The notes under the pieces were generated by a model that was given only the letters and a program-made list of their open reading frames with translations, was not told the DNA's origin and did not search any database. Below, piece by piece: positions 51,471 to 60,284 of a stretch of DNA of 64,000 nt. The stretch is from Exiguobacterium profundum (GTDB taxonomy: Bacteria > Bacillota > Bacilli > Exiguobacteriales > Exiguobacteriaceae), in the NCBI RefSeq assembly GCF_001909285.1, contig NZ_MRSV01000001.1:2312556-2376555 (forward strand), read 5' to 3'. The position numbers and the translations under genes were made by a program. Numbering within the stretch: position 1 is the first letter of the stretch; each line of letters begins with the position of its first letter.

Positions 51471-52601
51471 ATGAACCGCTACTTCGACTACGCCGCTACA
51501 CACCCGATGACGCATGCAGCATTAGACCATTACGTAGCGATGGCCAAAAACGTTTATGGGAACCCATCATCACTCCATACCCAAGGTTATATGGCAGAAG
51601 ATTATTTGACAGAAGCAAGACGCTTGATCAAACAGGCGCTCGGTCTTGATATGTTACGAGGAAAATTATTATTCACTGGGAGTGGATCGGAGAGCAATTA
51701 CATCGCACTGACAAGTTTACGTAAACGGATGAAGGGCAAAGAAGTGATCACGTCTTGGCATGAACATGATTCGGTCGCCCTCTTACTTGAAGAGTGGGAA
51801 CGGGAAGGAATAATCGTTCATCGGTTGAAACTGAAGGATGGGAAGTTTGATTTAGATGCATTCACACACCTACTCGACCGTGACATCGGGCTCGTCACGC
51901 TCCAGCATGTCAATTCCGACACAGGCTGGGTGTTACCGCTCCACCACATCCAATGCGTCTTGAAATATAAGAAAATCCTCTTCCATGTGGACGGGATCCA
52001 GGCACTTGGTAAAATCCCGATTTCTGTCGAAGGCATCGATGCCTATTCGTTCAGTGCCCACAAAGTAGGTGGACCGAAAGGAGTCGGCGCCCTCTACATG
52101 GAACGTTTGATTCCTCCCCCATACTATCCGGGGCATCATCAATACGGGATTCGTCCCGGAACGATTGACGTTCCTGGAATCAGTGCCTTTGCAAAAGCAC
52201 TCGGAGAACGTCAGGAACAATTGACACGTTTTCAGAGAAATTTCATGGCGTTTCGTGCTATCTTGAAAGAGAAGACGTCAGCGCATGTCCATTGGCTCGA
52301 GTTTGATGAACAAAGTCCCGCCATTTTCTCCTTCGTCTCCCATCAACGCGACGGACAATGGTGGATGACCGAGCTCGACGATCTCGGGTTCCAAGTATCG
52401 GCTGGGTCGGCATGTCGAGCAGGTCAAAATGGACCAAATCGCATGCTCGAAGCACTCGGATATGAGACGAGCGCCTGTCATGGACTCGTCCGCATTTCCT
52501 TCGGCGCGCAAACGACCGCCGAAGACACATCGGCCCTCGCCGATGCCATCGTCATTTTAGCAAGGAGAGTCGAACATCATGAACAAACGTTTAGCCGGTG
52601 A
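51471..52601 (+). CDS. nifS: NifS-like cysteine desulfurase linked to NAD synthesis
   Basis: A 376-residue PLP enzyme of the cysteine desulfurase family. It opens MNRYFDYAATHPMTHAAL and shows the PLP lysine in SAHKVGGPKGVGAL and the active Cys in SAGSACRAGQNGPNRM. In B. subtilis the protein at this place (NifS) supplies sulfur for the NadA cluster. The ATG at 51471 is six bases after GGGGAG; an ATG one codon earlier is also possible. Its end overlaps niaR by 23 bases. Confidence 0.93.
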   Translation: MNRYFDYAATHPMTHAALDHYVAMAKNVYGNPSSLHTQGYMAEDYLTEARRLIKQALGLDMLRGKLLFTGSGSESNYIALTSLRKRMKGKEVITSWHEHDSVALLLEEWEREGIIVHRLKLKDGKFDLDAFTHLLDRDIGLVTLQHVNSDTGWVLPLHHIQCVLKYKKILFHVDGIQALGKIPISVEGIDAYSFSAHKVGGPKGVGALYMERLIPPPYYPGHHQYGIRPGTIDVPGISAFAKALGERQEQLTRFQRNFMAFRAILKEKTSAHVHWLEFDEQSPAIFSFVSHQRDGQWWMTELDDLGFQVSAGSACRAGQNGPNRMLEALGYETSACHGLVRISFGAQTTAEDTSALADAIVILARRVEHHEQTFSR

Positions 52602-53118
52602 AGAACGCCGTCGCACACTATTACAATTGATTGAATCGAGCAATGAGCCAATCACAGGATCTGAACTGGCAAGACATGTATCCGTCAGTCGTCAGGTCAT
52701 CGTCCAAGACCTATCGTTGCTAAAAGCGAAAGGCCATCAAATCGTCGCGACCGCTCGTGGGTATGTCTACTTGCATGGAGACCTCACCCCCTCCACCTAT
52801 TCGAAAAAGGTAGCCTGTCGTCATACGGCAGAAGAGATGGAGACAGAGATGAACGCCATCGTCGATGAAGGGGTCACCATCAAAGACGTCATCATCGACC
52901 ATCCTGTATACGGGTCTATCACGGGACAACTCATGGTGAAGAGTCGCCGCGACGTCCGCGCCTTCCTCGAACGAGTGAAGACGCATGGGGCTTCCCCGCT
53001 CTCCCAGTTGACGGGTGGCTTCCATATCCATACGCTCGAATCAGACCATAAAGAGGCAATCGATGCTGCGGTAAAAGAATTGGACCGCCTCGGGATTCTC
53101 GTATCCGAATTAGATTGA
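52579..53118 (+). CDS. niaR: Niacin-responsive repressor NiaR (YrxA/NadR)
   Basis: A 179-residue repressor: an N-terminal winged helix (ITGSELARHVSVSRQVIVQD) and a C-terminal 3H domain with its three conserved histidines (CRHTAEEM, DHPVYGSI and FHIHTLESDH) that bind metal and nicotinate. In B. subtilis it represses nadBCA and nifS when nicotinic acid is present. It is co-transcribed with the NifS-like gene and ends before a clear terminator. Confidence 0.95.
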   Translation: MNKRLAGEERRRTLLQLIESSNEPITGSELARHVSVSRQVIVQDLSLLKAKGHQIVATARGYVYLHGDLTPSTYSKKVACRHTAEEMETEMNAIVDEGVTIKDVIIDHPVYGSITGQLMVKSRRDVRAFLERVKTHGASPLSQLTGGFHIHTLESDHKEAIDAAVKELDRLGILVSELD

Positions 53119-53153
53119 AGAGACGTCACGAATATGTGACATCTCTTCTTTTT
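53117..53153 (+). terminator. Terminator of niaR
   Basis: GAAGAGA-GTCAC / GTGAC-TCTCTTC with one internal mismatch and a 6-base loop, followed by a T-rich run. It includes the niaR stop. Confidence 0.85.
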
Positions 53154-53225
53154 CTTTTCAGTCATGTCCGTTATACTGATGGATGGAACATCTTTCCTGA
53201 AATCATTTGAAAGGAGGGCTACGTT

Positions 53226-53804
53226 TTGAACGTCCTCGAGCATCTACTCGCCGTCTGTGGGGTCTTCAGCATTCCCATCGGTATCTTGGTTCAATTCATC
53301 CCGAACGAACTCGTTCTCGCATACGGAGGCTTCCTCGTCGACTCGCATGACGCGCCCTTCTTCCTGACGTTCCTACTGGCGTGGGTCTCCTTCACGCTCA
53401 GCCAAATCGGTCTGTACTGGATCGGTCGATATGGTGGGCGTCCCGTCGCGCTCAAACTGTATCGGTATTTTCGAATTCGGCAAGACAAGCAACTCCGGGC
53501 CGAGCGCTGGTTTGAGAAATACGGTGCATGGATCGTCTGTCTCAGCCTGTTTTGGCGTCAATTATTCGCCGTGAGCGCCGGGGTGATGCGTCTATCGTTC
53601 CGTAAGTTTTTGTCGGTGACGACCTTGATTTTCGCCGTCTGGTCATTCATCTTCATCCATGTCGGGATGATGCTTGGTAGCAACTGGCGCATGATCGGTC
53701 ACTTCATGGACGATGTCATCCCCTTCTTGGCTCTTGCTGTCGGGATTATCCTCGTCGTTCGACATGTTCGTCAGCAACCAAAACGTGTGAAAGAATCAGC
53801 TTAA
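53226..53804 (+). CDS. DedA-family membrane protein
   Basis: A 192-residue integral membrane protein of the DedA (SNARE-associated, VTT) family. It starts with a hydrophobic re-entrant region (FIPNELVLAYGGFLV), then membrane segments, and the FWRQLFAVSAGVMRLSFRKF motif with the conserved Arg. DedA members flip or recycle lipid carriers such as undecaprenyl phosphate or phosphatidylethanolamine; the exact lipid cannot be inferred. The start is TTG at 53226, seven bases after GGAGGG, with no ATG nearby. Confidence 0.88.
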   Translation: MNVLEHLLAVCGVFSIPIGILVQFIPNELVLAYGGFLVDSHDAPFFLTFLLAWVSFTLSQIGLYWIGRYGGRPVALKLYRYFRIRQDKQLRAERWFEKYGAWIVCLSLFWRQLFAVSAGVMRLSFRKFLSVTTLIFAVWSFIFIHVGMMLGSNWRMIGHFMDDVIPFLALAVGIILVVRHVRQQPKRVKESA

Positions 53805-53823
53805 CTGAAGCTGATTCTTTTTT
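53790..53823 (+). terminator. Terminator of the DedA-family gene
   Basis: AAAGAATCAGCTT / AAGCTGATTCTTT, a perfect 13-pair stem enclosing the stop codon in its loop, followed by TTT. Confidence 0.9.
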
Positions 53824-53922
53824 GTTGGAAAGGGAAACGCTAATATCTGTCGAATAAGAACCATGTAAGCGAATCGCGGTCATATATATAGGACACCGCA
53901 CAACGAAAAAGGAGGAATCATC

Positions 53923-54696
53923 ATGTTCCATCGTCGTAAAACGTATACGATTCGACCTGAACGCCTGCAAGAATTCACCGACTTTTTCCATACATACATT
54001 TATCCGATCCAGGCGTCGCATGGCGCCCGCCTCGTCGGACGCTGGGTGACCGAAGACAAGTCCGAGGTCATGGCATTATGGGAATACCGGGACCGTGAAC
54101 ATTATGAGCAAGTCGAACGGGACTATCGGGGCAGCGCCTTACGACGGGAAGCGATGAAGAAGCGGGCCCGACTAGGCAAAGATTTGTATATCAAGTCGAG
54201 TGAAGAATTCATGATGCCGACCGGTCACTATACGCCACCCCGCACCATCGTTTCTGTGACGGCGTACATTACGAACGAAGCAGGTGAAGTTCTCCTCGTC
54301 AAAAATATGCATCGGAACGATTCGTTTGAAATGCCTGGCGGACAAGTGGAAGAACATGAGTCCATCGTGGATGCCATCCATCGTGAAGTACGCGAAGAGA
54401 CCGGTGCGGAAATCAAAGTAGAAGGGATCACCGGGATTTATCAAAACGTGTCGTCCCGCGTCCTCTGTGTCACCTTCCGCGCCACTTATGTATCAGGTGA
54501 CCTCAAACCGCAGGCTGGCGAGACACAGGAAGTTGGATTCTATAAAGTTGACGCAAGCAACGTCGGCGACTACATCAAACGAGAGCATTTCCAGATGCGC
54601 TTCCTCGATGCCATGGACCCGACCTATATGCCTTACGCCATTTATAAAGTACGACCATATGAACTGATTGAGCGCATTGAACGCCAATCCGTATGA
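53923..54696 (+). CDS. NIPSNAP-Nudix hydrolase fusion protein
   Basis: A 257-residue two-domain protein. Residues 1 to about 95 look like a NIPSNAP/dimeric alpha-beta barrel domain (YTIRPERLQEFTDFFHTYIY, WEYRDREHYEQVERDYR). Residues 107 to about 245 form a Nudix hydrolase with the full box from G140 to A162 (GQVEEHESIVDAIHREVREE, then TGA), so cleavage of a nucleoside diphosphate-linked substrate is likely. The role of the first domain is unknown. GGAGG is eight bases before the ATG. The gene is alone between two terminators. Confidence 0.85.
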   Translation: MFHRRKTYTIRPERLQEFTDFFHTYIYPIQASHGARLVGRWVTEDKSEVMALWEYRDREHYEQVERDYRGSALRREAMKKRARLGKDLYIKSSEEFMMPTGHYTPPRTIVSVTAYITNEAGEVLLVKNMHRNDSFEMPGGQVEEHESIVDAIHREVREETGAEIKVEGITGIYQNVSSRVLCVTFRATYVSGDLKPQAGETQEVGFYKVDASNVGDYIKREHFQMRFLDAMDPTYMPYAIYKVRPYELIERIERQSV

Positions 54697-54700
54697 CGCA

Positions 54701-54737
54701 AAAAGGGATGATCCGCTATGTGCGAATCATCCCTTTT
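54701..54737. terminator. Bidirectional terminator between the Nudix and CBS-domain genes
   Basis: AAAAGGGATGAT / ATCATCCCTTTT, a perfect 12-pair stem with a 13-base loop that can partly pair, between two converging genes. Confidence 0.88.
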
Positions 54738-54739
54738 CT

Positions 54740-56014
54740 TTATGCTTCTTGCATGTCTTCTTGTTGAGATTGTCCAGTCTCCACTAACAGTTTCCGGACA
54801 CGGCGTTTCTCCACATGGAGAACGGTGAACGTCATGTCTTGATACGTGACTTGTGCACCTTTCTCCGGGATGTCACCGAGCAATTCAACGAACCAACCGC
54901 CCATCGTGTTGGAATCGACGTCTGGTTCTGCAATCCCCATCTCTTCCGCGAATTCATCAACGTTCATGTCAGCCATACACTCATAGACCCCTTCACGGAG
55001 ACGTCTGAGATAGACGACGGATTCGTCGTGCTCATCCCAGATGTCGCCGACGAGTTCTTCAAGCATGTCTTCTAACGTGATGAGACCCGCCGTGCCCCCA
55101 AATTCATCGAGGACGACAGCCATGTGAGATTGTTTTTGCTGGAGAATCGGAAGTAGTTCAATCAATTTCGTCTGCGGTGACACGTACGTGAGCGGTCGGA
55201 TGAGCGAACGGACATCCGTCACTTCATCCTTCATCATCGAACGCAAGAAGTCACGTTCCGACAAGACACCGATGACGTTGTCAATCGAGTCTTTGTAGAC
55301 CGGTAAACGCGAATGTCCACCACTGAAAATCGTGTCTTTGATTTCATCGAGCGAATCGTCGATGTCGACGGCCAGAATATCGATTCGTGGCGTCAGCACA
55401 TCATCGACCGTAATATCGTTGAAGGCAAAGGCGCTATGGACGAGCTCTGCTTCCGTCTCTCCGAGCACACCTTCCTCTTCTCCCATATCGACGAGCACTT
55501 TCAACTCTTCTTCGGTGACGGATGGCTCCTTGTCTTTCATCCCGATCATCCGCAGCGTCAACTTCTTCAAGCCGGTGAAAATCATCGTCACCGGTTTGAG
55601 GACTTTGACGAGGAACACAAGGATTCCACTGATGAGAAGCGAATACTTCTCCGCAAACTCTTTCGCGAGCGATTTCGGTAAAATCTCACCGAAAATCAAG
55701 ATGATGACCGTCGTCGCGAACGTTGACACGAGAAGACCGGTTCCCCCACTGAAAATAGATGTGGCGATGGCGGTCGACACCGTCGCCGAACCGATGTTGA
55801 CGATGTTGTTCCCGACGAGAATCGTCGAGAGGGTATCATCAAAACGGTCGACGAGACTGAGGACACGTTTTGCGGCTTTATCACCATCTTCCGCCATCCG
55901 AATCATCCGGACCCGGTTCACACTCGAGAGCGCCGTTTCTGCCGATGAGAAAAACGCTGACAACATGACGAGAACTACATATAGAATTAAACTTGACGAG
56001 GGCACAGGGTCCAC
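54740..56014 (-). CDS. HlyC/CorC-family membrane protein with CBS domains
   Basis: A 424-residue protein: an N-terminal DUF21 (CNNM-like) membrane domain with four segments (LILYVVLVMLSAFFSSAETA, then LLVSTFATTVIILIFGEILP), a pair of CBS domains (TPRIDILAVDIDDSL, HSRLPVYKD, MAVVLDEFGGTAGLITLEDM) and a C-terminal CorC_HlyC domain. Relatives export magnesium or act in cobalt/magnesium handling; the old name haemolysin is misleading. The GTG at 56014 has a poorly spaced GGAG (12 bases), so the exact start is unsure. Confidence 0.9.
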   Translation of the reverse strand: MDPVPSSSLILYVVLVMLSAFFSSAETALSSVNRVRMIRMAEDGDKAAKRVLSLVDRFDDTLSTILVGNNIVNIGSATVSTAIATSIFSGGTGLLVSTFATTVIILIFGEILPKSLAKEFAEKYSLLISGILVFLVKVLKPVTMIFTGLKKLTLRMIGMKDKEPSVTEEELKVLVDMGEEEGVLGETEAELVHSAFAFNDITVDDVLTPRIDILAVDIDDSLDEIKDTIFSGGHSRLPVYKDSIDNVIGVLSERDFLRSMMKDEVTDVRSLIRPLTYVSPQTKLIELLPILQQKQSHMAVVLDEFGGTAGLITLEDMLEELVGDIWDEHDESVVYLRRLREGVYECMADMNVDEFAEEMGIAEPDVDSNTMGGWFVELLGDIPEKGAQVTYQDMTFTVLHVEKRRVRKLLVETGQSQQEDMQEA

Positions 56015-56054
56015 GTTAGCTTCACACTCCGTTTCTTCTTAACAAATAATTTTT

Positions 56055-57344
56055 TTATTCCACAAACTCGAATTCGAAGTCGAGGATTGCCACGACACTA
56101 CCGTCCTCGGCACCCAACTTACGAAGATCGTCATCGACGCCCATTTGACGCATTTGACGAGCAAATCGTTTAATCGACTCATCATGGTCAAAGTTCGTCA
56201 TCTTGAAGAGCTTCTCGATACGAGGTCCCGTGATCACGAAGCGATCGTATTCATCGATGTGGATTTGATAGCCTTTCTCTTCCTTCTCATAACGATACAC
56301 GACACGAGGCGTCGCTGTCTTCTCTTCGAGCTCATCGAGTGGGAATTCTGGTGTCGTATCGACAAAGTTCGCCACTTCAATCAACAAGTTGCGAAGACCG
56401 TCTTGAGCGAGTGCTGAGATCGGGAAGACTTTGACATCGTCCCCTACCTTCTTCTTGAACTCTTCAAGATGTTCCGCTGCGTCCGGCATATCCATTTTGT
56501 TAGCCACGACGACTTGTGGACGCTCGAGGAGACGTAAGTTGTACGACTCGAGCTCACGGTTGATCGTCGTGTAGTCTTCGAACGGGTCGCGCCCTTCCAT
56601 ACCACTCATATCGATCATGTGAACGATAACTTTCGTCCGTTCGATATGGCGAAGGAACTGGTGACCGAGACCGACGCCTTGGCTCGCCCCTTCGATGAGA
56701 CCTGGAAGGTCGGCCATGACGAAACTACGGTCGTCCGCTGTCTTGACGACACCGAGGTTCGGTGTGATCGTCGTGAAGTGGTACGCACCGATTTTCGGGC
56801 GTGCCGACGAGACGACAGAGAGAAGCGTTGACTTCCCGACAGACGGGAATCCGACGAGACCGACGTCTGCGAGGAGTTTCAACTCGAGACGCAACTCACG
56901 TTCTTGACCTGGTTCCCCGTTCTCCGCGATTTCCGGAGCCGGGTTGGCAGGCGTCGCAAAACGACAGTTCCCGCGACCACCACGACCGCCTTTGGCGATC
57001 GTCGCTTGTTGGCCGTGCTCGGTCAAGTCTGCGATGACGGTATCCGTCTCGGCATCGAACACAATCGTGCCAGGCGGGACTTTGACGATGAGCGGTTTCG
57101 CTTTACGTCCGTGCATCCCTTTTGACATCCCTTTTTCGCCATCGTGGGCGATAAACTTCTTCGAATAGCGGAAATCAACGAGCGTCCGCAATCCTTCCTC
57201 TACTTCAAAGATGACGTCCCCACCGTGACCACCGTCACCACCTGCAGGACCACCGTCTGGAACGTATTTCTCGCGACGGAAAGCGACCATCCCTTTTCCG
57301 CCGTCTCCAGCTTTTACAAAAATATTAACCTGATCGACAAACAT
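56055..57344 (-). CDS. obg: GTPase Obg
   Basis: A ribosome-associated GTPase in 50S assembly and stress signalling. The 429 residues have the glycine-rich Obg fold ([20 protein letters not shown]), the G domain with [19 protein letters not shown] and NKMD, and a C-terminal OCT domain. It starts directly before the end of the Spo0B-like gene and its GGAGGGG site is within that gene, implying coupling. Confidence 0.98.
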   Translation of the reverse strand: MFVDQVNIFVKAGDGGKGMVAFRREKYVPDGGPAGGDGGHGGDVIFEVEEGLRTLVDFRYSKKFIAHDGEKGMSKGMHGRKAKPLIVKVPPGTIVFDAETDTVIADLTEHGQQATIAKGGRGGRGNCRFATPANPAPEIAENGEPGQERELRLELKLLADVGLVGFPSVGKSTLLSVVSSARPKIGAYHFTTITPNLGVVKTADDRSFVMADLPGLIEGASQGVGLGHQFLRHIERTKVIVHMIDMSGMEGRDPFEDYTTINRELESYNLRLLERPQVVVANKMDMPDAAEHLEEFKKKVGDDVKVFPISALAQDGLRNLLIEVANFVDTTPEFPLDELEEKTATPRVVYRYEKEEKGYQIHIDEYDRFVITGPRIEKLFKMTNFDHDESIKRFARQMRQMGVDDDLRKLGAEDGSVVAILDFEFEFVE

Positions 57345-57785
57345 TTATTTCCCCTCCTTTATGTGAAACGTAGTGGTATCTACGTTCTGTTCGTACACAT
57401 CGGCTGATGCCTTCACATCGTCCGGGACAGCGCCCGTGACGCGAACCATCAGTCCGTCCGTGAACGTCACATGAATCGGCCCATCCGTGTTGTCTAACAA
57501 GCGGACAAGCATCTCTGCCACTCGCGCGTCATCGATGGCGAGTTGGTCGGTTGAAATCGTATACGTCATCCGTCCCTCCCAATTCGCTTGAATCACGACT
57601 AGGCTCGTCTGTGGCACGTTCAAACGAACGAGCGCACTCTCTTCATCGGCCTGTTTCCGATAGCGTTCGTAAAGTTCCTCGAGCTTAGTCGGATCGAGAG
57701 CCACATAGAGCGAGATCAATTGAAGCCGATTCATCCATTCGTGACGGACGGTCGATAAGAGCTCGAGTGTCTGTTCTGAATCCAT
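57345..57785 (-). CDS. Spo0B-like phosphotransferase domain protein
   Basis: A 146-residue protein at the exact place of spo0B in B. subtilis, between rpmA and obg. The N-terminus has the helical-hairpin H-box TVRHEWMNRLQLI, with H15 matching the phospho-accepting His of Spo0B, followed by a shorter C-terminal domain than the 192-residue B. subtilis protein. In B. subtilis Spo0B passes phosphate from Spo0F to Spo0A. Since the sporulation genes expected nearby are missing, it may serve another phosphorelay, tether Obg expression or be a relic. AGGAGAGG precedes the ATG. Confidence 0.75.
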   Translation of the reverse strand: MDSEQTLELLSTVRHEWMNRLQLISLYVALDPTKLEELYERYRKQADEESALVRLNVPQTSLVVIQANWEGRMTYTISTDQLAIDDARVAEMLVRLLDNTDGPIHVTFTDGLMVRVTGAVPDDVKASADVYEQNVDTTTFHIKEGK

Positions 57786-57800
57786 TTGATCCTCTCCTAG

Positions 57801-57837
57801 AAAAAAAGACTCTAACCAAATAAGTGGCTAGAGTCTT
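57801..57837 (-). terminator. Terminator between rpmA and the Spo0B-like gene
   Basis: AAGACTCTA / TAGAGTCTT with an inner loop that can add CC/GG pairs, followed by seven T on the minus strand. It ends the rplU-prp-rpmA unit, though spo0B-like and obg may get readthrough. Confidence 0.85.
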
Positions 57838-57851
57838 CTGCGTCGTTCAAC

Positions 57852-58133
57852 TTACGCGACTGGGTAAACGCTCACTTGTTTCTTGTCGCGACCAAGACGC
57901 TCATAGCGTACTACGCCGTCAACTTTCGCAAACAAAGTGTCGTCGCCACCACGGCCAACGTTTTCACCTGGGTGAATCTTTGTACCGCGTTGGCGGTAAA
58001 GGATTGATCCAGCTGAAACTGTTTGTCCGTCAGCGCGTTTTGCACCGAGACGTTTCGAAATTGAGTCACGACCGTTTTTAGTCGAACCAACTCCCTTTTT
58101 CGAAGCGAAGAACTGAAGGTTCAATTGTAACAT
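57852..58133 (-). CDS. rpmA: 50S ribosomal protein L27, with a Prp-cleaved N-terminus
   Basis: A 93-residue ribosomal protein that reaches the peptidyl transferase centre. The N-terminal extension [17 protein letters not shown] contains the LQFF-ASKK cleavage site of Firmicutes, where Prp cuts after F9 so that the new N-terminus can function. AGGAGG is eight bases before the ATG at 58133; a longer frame starting with GTG is rejected. Part of the rplU-prp-rpmA operon. Confidence 0.97.
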   Translation of the reverse strand: MLQLNLQFFASKKGVGSTKNGRDSISKRLGAKRADGQTVSAGSILYRQRGTKIHPGENVGRGGDDTLFAKVDGVVRYERLGRDKKQVSVYPVA

Positions 58134-58145
58134 GAGGTCCACCTC

Positions 58146-58481
58146 CTATTGTTCAATTTGGATATATTCACCGTAGCTTTGGGCGATCGTGTCTAACTGC
58201 ACGAGCATCCCTTCTAATAACAGTTGGGTGCGTTCCATATCCTGCGGTGATAAGTCAGGATACGTCTCGACATAAAAGTAACCACCCTCTGTTTGATCTG
58301 CCATTTCTACAAGAAGCGATTGACCCGCAAGCGTTTCGACGGCGTTATAGGCACCAAAGATGATGGCTGAAACACCGGCGCACACCAAGTCAGAACCAGG
58401 TTCTGCAAAATTGGCATGACCAGTCACTTCGACGGAGCGAATCGACTTCGCCTCGTCTCGTCTTACCTTGACCCGAATCAT
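58146..58481 (-). CDS. prp: Ribosomal-processing cysteine protease Prp (YsxB)
   Basis: Removes the L27 N-terminal extension. The 111 residues have the catalytic pair H22 (VTGHANFAEPG) and C34 (SDLVCAGVSAI), and the usual C-terminal helix with LLLEGMLVQLDTIAQSY. It sits between rplU and rpmA, overlapping neither, with only three bases after the rplU stop and no strong ribosome site, so it is probably translated by coupling to rplU. Confidence 0.96.
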   Translation of the reverse strand: MIRVKVRRDEAKSIRSVEVTGHANFAEPGSDLVCAGVSAIIFGAYNAVETLAGQSLLVEMADQTEGGYFYVETYPDLSPQDMERTQLLLEGMLVQLDTIAQSYGEYIQIEQ

Positions 58482-58484
58482 AAC

Positions 58485-58793
58485 TTACGCTTCGATTTTC
58501 TCGATGCGAACTTTCGTGTAAGGCTGACGGTGACCTTGCTTACGACGGTAGTTTTTCTTAGCTTTCATTTTGAAGACAGTGATCTTCTTAGCGCGACCGT
58601 GTTTTACCACAGTACCGACAACTTTAGCGCCTTCTACGAGTGGAGCGCCGACTTTAACATCGTCACCACCAACGAAAAGAACCTCACCGAATTCTACAGT
58701 ACCTTCGACATCAGCATCGAGTTTTTCGATGTAGATCTCTTGACCTGCTTCAACTTTGATTTGCTTACCACCAGTTTTGATGATTGCGTACAT
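58485..58793 (-). CDS. rplU: 50S ribosomal protein L21
   Basis: A 102-residue early-assembly protein of the large subunit with the standard [18 protein letters not shown] opening, [20 protein letters not shown] and the lysine-rich end. GGAGG is nine bases before the ATG at 58793; a longer frame starting in the leader is not supported. First gene of the operon after an untranslated leader that in relatives is an L21-type autoregulatory element. Confidence 0.98.
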   Translation of the reverse strand: MYAIIKTGGKQIKVEAGQEIYIEKLDADVEGTVEFGEVLFVGGDDVKVGAPLVEGAKVVGTVVKHGRAKKITVFKMKAKKNYRRKQGHRQPYTKVRIEKIEA

Positions 58794-58905
58794 ATACGTG
58801 CACCTCCTTGTTAAACTCAGACTCGCCATCCTGGGCAGGGCAAAAACCTTTAAAAACCCGTTCTGTGCGGTTGTAGCCATTTGGGTGCTTCCAAACGAAC
58901 TAACG
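58794..58905 (-). promoter_or_regulatory. Leader of rplU, probable L21 ribosomal-protein leader
   Basis: The leader from the promoter start (about 58905) to rplU is 110 bases long and contains a run AACGGGTTTTTAAAGGTTTTT that suggests alternative folds. In Bacillales this position holds the L21 leader element. Assignment is by position only; no fold was computed. Confidence 0.5.
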
Positions 58906-58911
58906 TTATAG

Positions 58912-58941
58912 ATAATACCATTCTCAATTAATCATTGTCAA
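58912..58941 (-). promoter_or_regulatory. Sigma-A promoter of rplU-prp-rpmA
   Basis: Consensus TTGACA (58936-58941) and TATTAT (58912-58917) with an 18-base spacer on the minus strand; the -35 box overlaps the rng stop codon. Confidence 0.75.
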
Positions 58942-60263
58942 CGACGAGATAAGAAATTCTGACATTCTTCGGACGTCCCATAAAAGACGAACTCCGGCTC
59001 CCCTTCGACGAGGTGCACCTCAATGTCAAATCCGTGCCAAGAAGCGTCATGCCACTTATTAGGGAGTGAGAGCACGACCGCTTCGTATTGATCATTCAAA
59101 TCAAGGAGCGACCGTTCAAACTGTGAGAAGATGGCCAATTTTGAAGGCTTGCCGGCATGAAACATCCGGTCTTGAATCGAGCGCCCGGTCCGTTCCCGTG
59201 ACAGCTCGAACAGCCCCATCCGTGTGAAGCCGTACACTTCGACACGTCGTGGGTCACGCGCCCCGAGTTCTTTCATCTTTTTAAGGAGACGGGTCTGCCC
59301 TTCCTTTGAACCACGTAAGAAATCGATGATGACCATGCCGCCGATATTTCGCAGACGCAACTGCTCCATGATCGAATAGAGCGCGGCTTCATTGATGGTA
59401 TCGGCCGCACGCCCCTTGTCTTTGACGGCGACATTTTTGCCACTATTCACGTCGATGACGGTCATCGTCTCGACTTGTTCGATCAAGACGAACGCCCCAC
59501 CATCCAACCAGACGGCACGACTCTCCAGTTTCTCGATGGCTCCATCGAGACGTTTCGCTTCAGGCATCCGCCCTTTTCCGATATGACGTTTCACCGGGAC
59601 ATCCAATCGTTCGAGTCGCGTTTGCCCTTCTTTGTCATTCAACAGCACGGACTCGACTGCATGACGTCTCACGAATTGTTCGCATAGTAGCTCGTCTTGC
59701 CCGAACCGTTGCTCGATCACTATGGTCGAACGGTTACGCAATCGATTCAGTTCTTCCTGTAACGCTTCCTGGGCCACTCGTCCGGCTTCCGTCCGAAATA
59801 AGACCCCTTCCTCTTCCGTTAAGTCGAGCGCCTTTGAGAGGCGGTCCTGCGTGACGAGGTCGAGTTTCCGGCTGAACAGTTGACGACGTCCAAATGGGAA
59901 ATACACAAGATATCGCCCACCGAATCGAATGTTCTCTGTCACTTTATGATGCTTGCCGTTGATTCCTTCTTTTGTCACTTGGACGAGTCGCTTTTCTCCG
60001 ACGACTGCCGCTTGCCCGATGGCGGGCACTTCCGGATACGAGGCGAGCGCACGGAGCGTCTCTGCGATCGGGAGAAAGTATGTCGTCTCCCCATCCGTCA
60101 AAAAGGCTGCCCCGAGTGACGGGTGGATCCTTTCAATTGCGGCTTCGACGATGGTCCCGACAGACAGTTGGTCGACAAACCGTTCCTCGACTTCGAGTAA
60201 TCGTTCGCCGTCCACGAGCATCGCCCGTTCGATGGAAGGTGTTCGTTCGTAGATTAGCTTCAT
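58938..60263 (-). CDS. rng: Ribonuclease E/G family protein
   Basis: An endoribonuclease of the RNase E/G family, 441 residues. It has an S1 domain in the first 120 residues and the DNase I-like catalytic site with TVIDVNSGKN and MVIIDFLRGS. The zinc-link cysteine pair (CPxC) that follows the RMGLFELSR motif in RNase E/G is not seen; only two cysteines occur and they are far from that site, so a minimal form is likely. AAAGGAG is eight bases before the ATG at 60263. In B. subtilis this place holds spoIVFA-spoIVFB, and no RNase E/G exists. Confidence 0.92.
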   Translation of the reverse strand: MKLIYERTPSIERAMLVDGERLLEVEERFVDQLSVGTIVEAAIERIHPSLGAAFLTDGETTYFLPIAETLRALASYPEVPAIGQAAVVGEKRLVQVTKEGINGKHHKVTENIRFGGRYLVYFPFGRRQLFSRKLDLVTQDRLSKALDLTEEEGVLFRTEAGRVAQEALQEELNRLRNRSTIVIEQRFGQDELLCEQFVRRHAVESVLLNDKEGQTRLERLDVPVKRHIGKGRMPEAKRLDGAIEKLESRAVWLDGGAFVLIEQVETMTVIDVNSGKNVAVKDKGRAADTINEAALYSIMEQLRLRNIGGMVIIDFLRGSKEGQTRLLKKMKELGARDPRRVEVYGFTRMGLFELSRERTGRSIQDRMFHAGKPSKLAIFSQFERSLLDLNDQYEAVVLSLPNKWHDASWHGFDIEVHLVEGEPEFVFYGTSEECQNFLSRR

Positions 60264-60284
60264 CTGCATCACTCCTTTCGACAG

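Noticed and set aside
55332-56042. Open rightward frame of 236 codons opposite the CBS-domain membrane protein gene
   Set aside because: Low-complexity Ser/Thr/Arg-rich translation typical of the complement of a real gene; no start signal.
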